Assembly (NCBI RefSeq): GCF_007954505.1
Contig: NZ_CP042412.1
Coordinates: forward strand, 1,922,001-1,986,000
Direction of reading: 5' to 3'
Source of the DNA: Microbacterium sp. CBA3102
Lineage (GTDB): Bacteria > Actinomycetota > Actinomycetes > Actinomycetales > Microbacteriaceae
Length of the DNA: 64,000 nt
Of this stretch, positions 62,093-64,000 are shown in pieces (position 1 is the stretch's first letter; each line of letters opens with the position of its first letter). Below the pieces are notes generated by a model. That model searched no databases. It saw nothing but the letters and a program-made list of their open reading frames with translations, and was not told the DNA's origin. Both the position numbers and the translations under genes were made by a program.

Positions 62093-62161
62093 CCCGTCTC
62101 CCGTCGCGATATGACAACCAAAACGGCTCATTCGGGTGTCATATCGCGACGGGAGCACGGG
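62093..62161. repeat. Long palindromic element (19-bp perfect stem, extended to 24 bp)
   Basis: Perfect 19-base arms (62098-62116 and 62137-62155) flank a 20-base loop. Five more pairs (62093-62097 with 62157-62161) extend the stem across one bulged base. The loop is comparatively AT-containing (CAAAACGGCTCATTC). It could be a terminator, a dispersed REP-type element or a regulator site for the yciI-sigma pair downstream. Confidence 0.85.
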
Positions 62162-62272
62162 AGCGTGCGACCGGAGCAGAAAAAAGTGGCGGCGGATGTC
62201 GATCTGAGGCATTCTCGTTCGACGCCAGAGGTGAGAGGGTCGAGAGACGGCCCTGCGAACAAGGAGAACATC

Positions 62273-62698
62273 ATGAAGTTCATGCTCATCATGCGTGCGA
62301 ACGACGACGCCGTCGAGGCGTACAAGGAGATGCCGTTCGAGCAGGTCATCGAGGCCATGGGCAAGTACAACGAGTCGATGATGAAGGCCGGTGTGCTCGT
62401 CGCGGGGGAGGGCTTGACCGACGCTGCCGAGGGCTTCGTGGTCGACTTCAGCGCAGAGAAGCCTCTGATCACCGACGGCCCCTACGGCGAGACGAAGGAG
62501 CTCTTCAACGGCTTCTGGATCATCGAGGTGTCGTCCCGCGAAGAAGCCGCCGAATGGGCGAGCCGTGCACCCCTGGGCGCGGGTTCGTTCCTCGAGGTGC
62601 GTCGGGTCACGGGCGTCGAGGACTTCCCGGCCGACAATGAGTGGATCGCGAAGGAAGCCGGCTGGCGCGAAGAGCAGGCGCAACGCGCGCAGCAGTGA
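62273..62698 (+). CDS. YciI/DGPF-domain protein
   Basis: The 141-residue protein has the YCII-related/DGPF fold: KFMLIMRANDDAVEAYKEMP, a variant DGPY motif (LITDGPYGETKELFNGFWII) and EEAAEWASRAPLGAGSFLEV, as in phenazine-like DGPF proteins. DGPF proteins are the regular genomic partners of ECF42 sigma factors, and one follows here. An AAGGAGAAC site precedes ATG 62273. Their role is not established. Confidence 0.92.
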   Translation: MKFMLIMRANDDAVEAYKEMPFEQVIEAMGKYNESMMKAGVLVAGEGLTDAAEGFVVDFSAEKPLITDGPYGETKELFNGFWIIEVSSREEAAEWASRAPLGAGSFLEVRRVTGVEDFPADNEWIAKEAGWREEQAQRAQQ

Positions 62699-62713
62699 CG
62701 ACGACACACGGTG

Positions 62714-64000
62714 ATGGACGCATCCGAACACGGTGAGACGACGCGTTCCGCCCCCGAAGACGGGTCGGCGGAACGCGCCGTCGCCGCTGTCTGGCGCATC
62801 GAGTCCGCGCGCATCGTCGGTACCCTCACCCGGAGGGTCGGCGACTTCAGCCTGGCGGAGGACCTCGCCCAGGAGGCATTGGTCGACGCGCTGAGACAGT
62901 GGCCGGAGGAGGGGGTTCCCCGCAACCCCGGGGCATGGCTCACGGCGGTCGCGAAGCGCAAGGCCATCGACGGGTGGCGCCGCGCGGAGCGTCTGGATGC
63001 CAGGGTCGCGGCGCTCGCCCACGACCTGGAGCAGGAGCAGGCCGCCGCGCCGGAGCTGCTGTGGGACCCGGACGCCCTCGACGACGATGTCCTGCGGCTG
63101 ATCTTCATCGCGTGTCACCCCGTTCTCTCGAAGGAGGCGCAGGTCGCCCTCACACTGCGGGTCGTGGGTGGCCTGTCGAGCGAGGAGATCGCGCGGGCCT
63201 TCCTCGTGCCGACGGCGACCGTGCAGCAGCGCATCGTGCGGGCGAAGAAGACGCTGAGCGCCGCCAACGCTCCCTTCGAGATCCCGCCGCGCGAAGAGCG
63301 GGCGGAGCGGATCGGGGCAGTCCTCGGTGTGCTGTATCTGATCTTCAACGAGGCGCACGCCGCGAGCAGTGGTCCGGACTGGATGCGACCGGAACTGAGC
63401 GATGAGGCGATCCGGCTGAGCAGGGTGCTCGCGGCACTGATGCCGCGTGAGCCCGAGGTGCACGGTCTGCTCGCACTGATGGAGCTCACCGCCGCCCGGT
63501 TCGGAGCGCGTGTGGACCGGAACGGCGATCCGGTGCTGTTGGCTGACCAGGACCGGGGCCGGTGGGATCGCGGACGCATCAGCCGCGGTCGTGCCTCGCT
63601 CGCGACGGCTGATGGCCTCGGGCGCGGACGCGGCGCGTACTGCCTCCAGGCGGCGATCGCGGAGTGCCATGCGGTGGCTTCGAGCGTCGATGACACGGAC
63701 TGGGACAGGATCGTGCTGCTCTACGAGGCACTCGGTCGGATCGCCCCATCTCCGGTCGTCGAGCTCAACCGCGCGGCGGCGGTCGCGATGGCCACGGGCC
63801 CGGCGTCCGCATTGCGGATCATCGATCAGCTCTCGGCATCGGGACTGCTGCGCGGCTATCACCTCCTTCCCGCCACCCGGGGGGAGCTGCTGCGACGGCT
63901 CGGACGCGAGGACGAAGCGCGGAGCGATTTCGCAGTGGCCGCGGGCCTCGCCGGCAATGATCGTGAGAGGTCACTGCTGGAGCGGAAGGCGAGCGGAGCC
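62714..64000 (+). CDS. ECF42-like sigma factor (3' end beyond window)
   Basis: The frame is open from 62714 (GTG at 62711 also possible) to the window end, giving at least 429 residues. Region 2 has GDFSLAEDLAQEALVDALRQ then NPGAWLTAVAKRKAIDGWRR; region 4 has LSSEEIARAFLVPTATVQQR then IVRAKK. A long C-terminal extension follows (VLGVLYLIFNEAHA; AGLAGNDRERSLLERKASGA), typical of ECF42 factors with TPR-like tails. There is no anti-sigma gene. It starts 15 bases after yciI with no ribosome site, so translation may be coupled. Only the last few codons should be missing. Confidence 0.92.
   Translation, partial: MDASEHGETTRSAPEDGSAERAVAAVWRIESARIVGTLTRRVGDFSLAEDLAQEALVDALRQWPEEGVPRNPGAWLTAVAKRKAIDGWRRAERLDARVAALAHDLEQEQAAAPELLWDPDALDDDVLRLIFIACHPVLSKEAQVALTLRVVGGLSSEEIARAFLVPTATVQQRIVRAKKTLSAANAPFEIPPREERAERIGAVLGVLYLIFNEAHAASSGPDWMRPELSDEAIRLSRVLAALMPREPEVHGLLALMELTAARFGARVDRNGDPVLLADQDRGRWDRGRISRGRASLATADGLGRGRGAYCLQAAIAECHAVASSVDDTDWDRIVLLYEALGRIAPSPVVELNRAAAVAMATGPASALRIIDQLSASGLLRGYHLLPATRGELLRRLGREDEARSDFAVAAGLAGNDRERSLLERKASGA

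Overview
The window is high-GC, gene-dense actinobacterial DNA, most likely from a Microbacterium or close Microbacteriaceae relative. The signs are very high G+C, frequent GTG starts, ATGA/GTGA start-stop overlaps, a CIRCE-controlled groES, a guaB plus guaB3 pair, and an actinobacterial flagellar gene order. No rRNA, tRNA, CRISPR array, prophage or insertion sequence was seen. No gene-free stretch exceeds 300 bases.

Layout. (1) 1-2476: the end of a SulP anion transporter and an AGCS sodium:amino-acid symporter. (2) 2531-18900: a flagellar block. The minus strand carries flgB-flgC-fliE-fliF-fliG-fliH-fliI-fliJ-fliK-flgD-flgE, then fliD-fliS-small gene, fliC and the sigma factor fliA. The plus strand carries flgN-flgK-flgL-fliW. 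Three sites of the form (C/G)TAA-N16-GCCGATAG precede flgB, fliC and flgN, so the FliA regulon can be read from sequence. Motor, switch and export genes (motAB, fliM/N, fliO-R, flhAB) are not here. (3) 18961-25131: t6A genes tsaB-rimI-tsaD, three membrane proteins including a tandem paralogue pair, and a THUMP-like methyltransferase. (4) 25177-34455: groES with two CIRCE operators, rarD, a branched-chain amino-acid type ABC system whose binding protein converges on livHMGF (livH has an extra N-terminal domain), guaB and a small membrane protein. (5) 35067-41582: a seven-gene overlapping operon joining a receiver-PIG-L deacetylase fusion, an ATP-grasp enzyme, a PHP hydrolase, a membrane GT2 glycosyltransferase, a one-helix protein, a response regulator and a histidine kinase. 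It reads as a signal-controlled surface-polysaccharide system. (6) 41670-50389: an ABC-F protein, a cytidylyltransferase gene remnant, guaB3, a SURF1 protein and a large secreted nuclease/5'-nucleotidase. (7) 50461-58473: a VOC protein, then a DeoR-regulated sugar cassette (binding protein, two permeases, class II aldolase, ADP-dependent sugar kinase family protein, type I phosphomannose isomerase-like protein) that looks like a self-contained route from an imported sugar to triose phosphates. (8) 58527-64000: a DUF3817 protein, guaA, a GT4 glycosyltransferase, tandem repeats and a long perfect palindrome, a DGPF/YciI protein and an ECF42-like sigma factor running off the end.

Most distinctive observations: the receiver-deacetylase/GT2/two-component operon; the sugar cassette built on an ADP-dependent kinase family protein; the set of genes whose -10 box lies exactly six bases before the start codon (predicted leaderless mRNAs); and the repeat plus palindrome near 62.1 kb.
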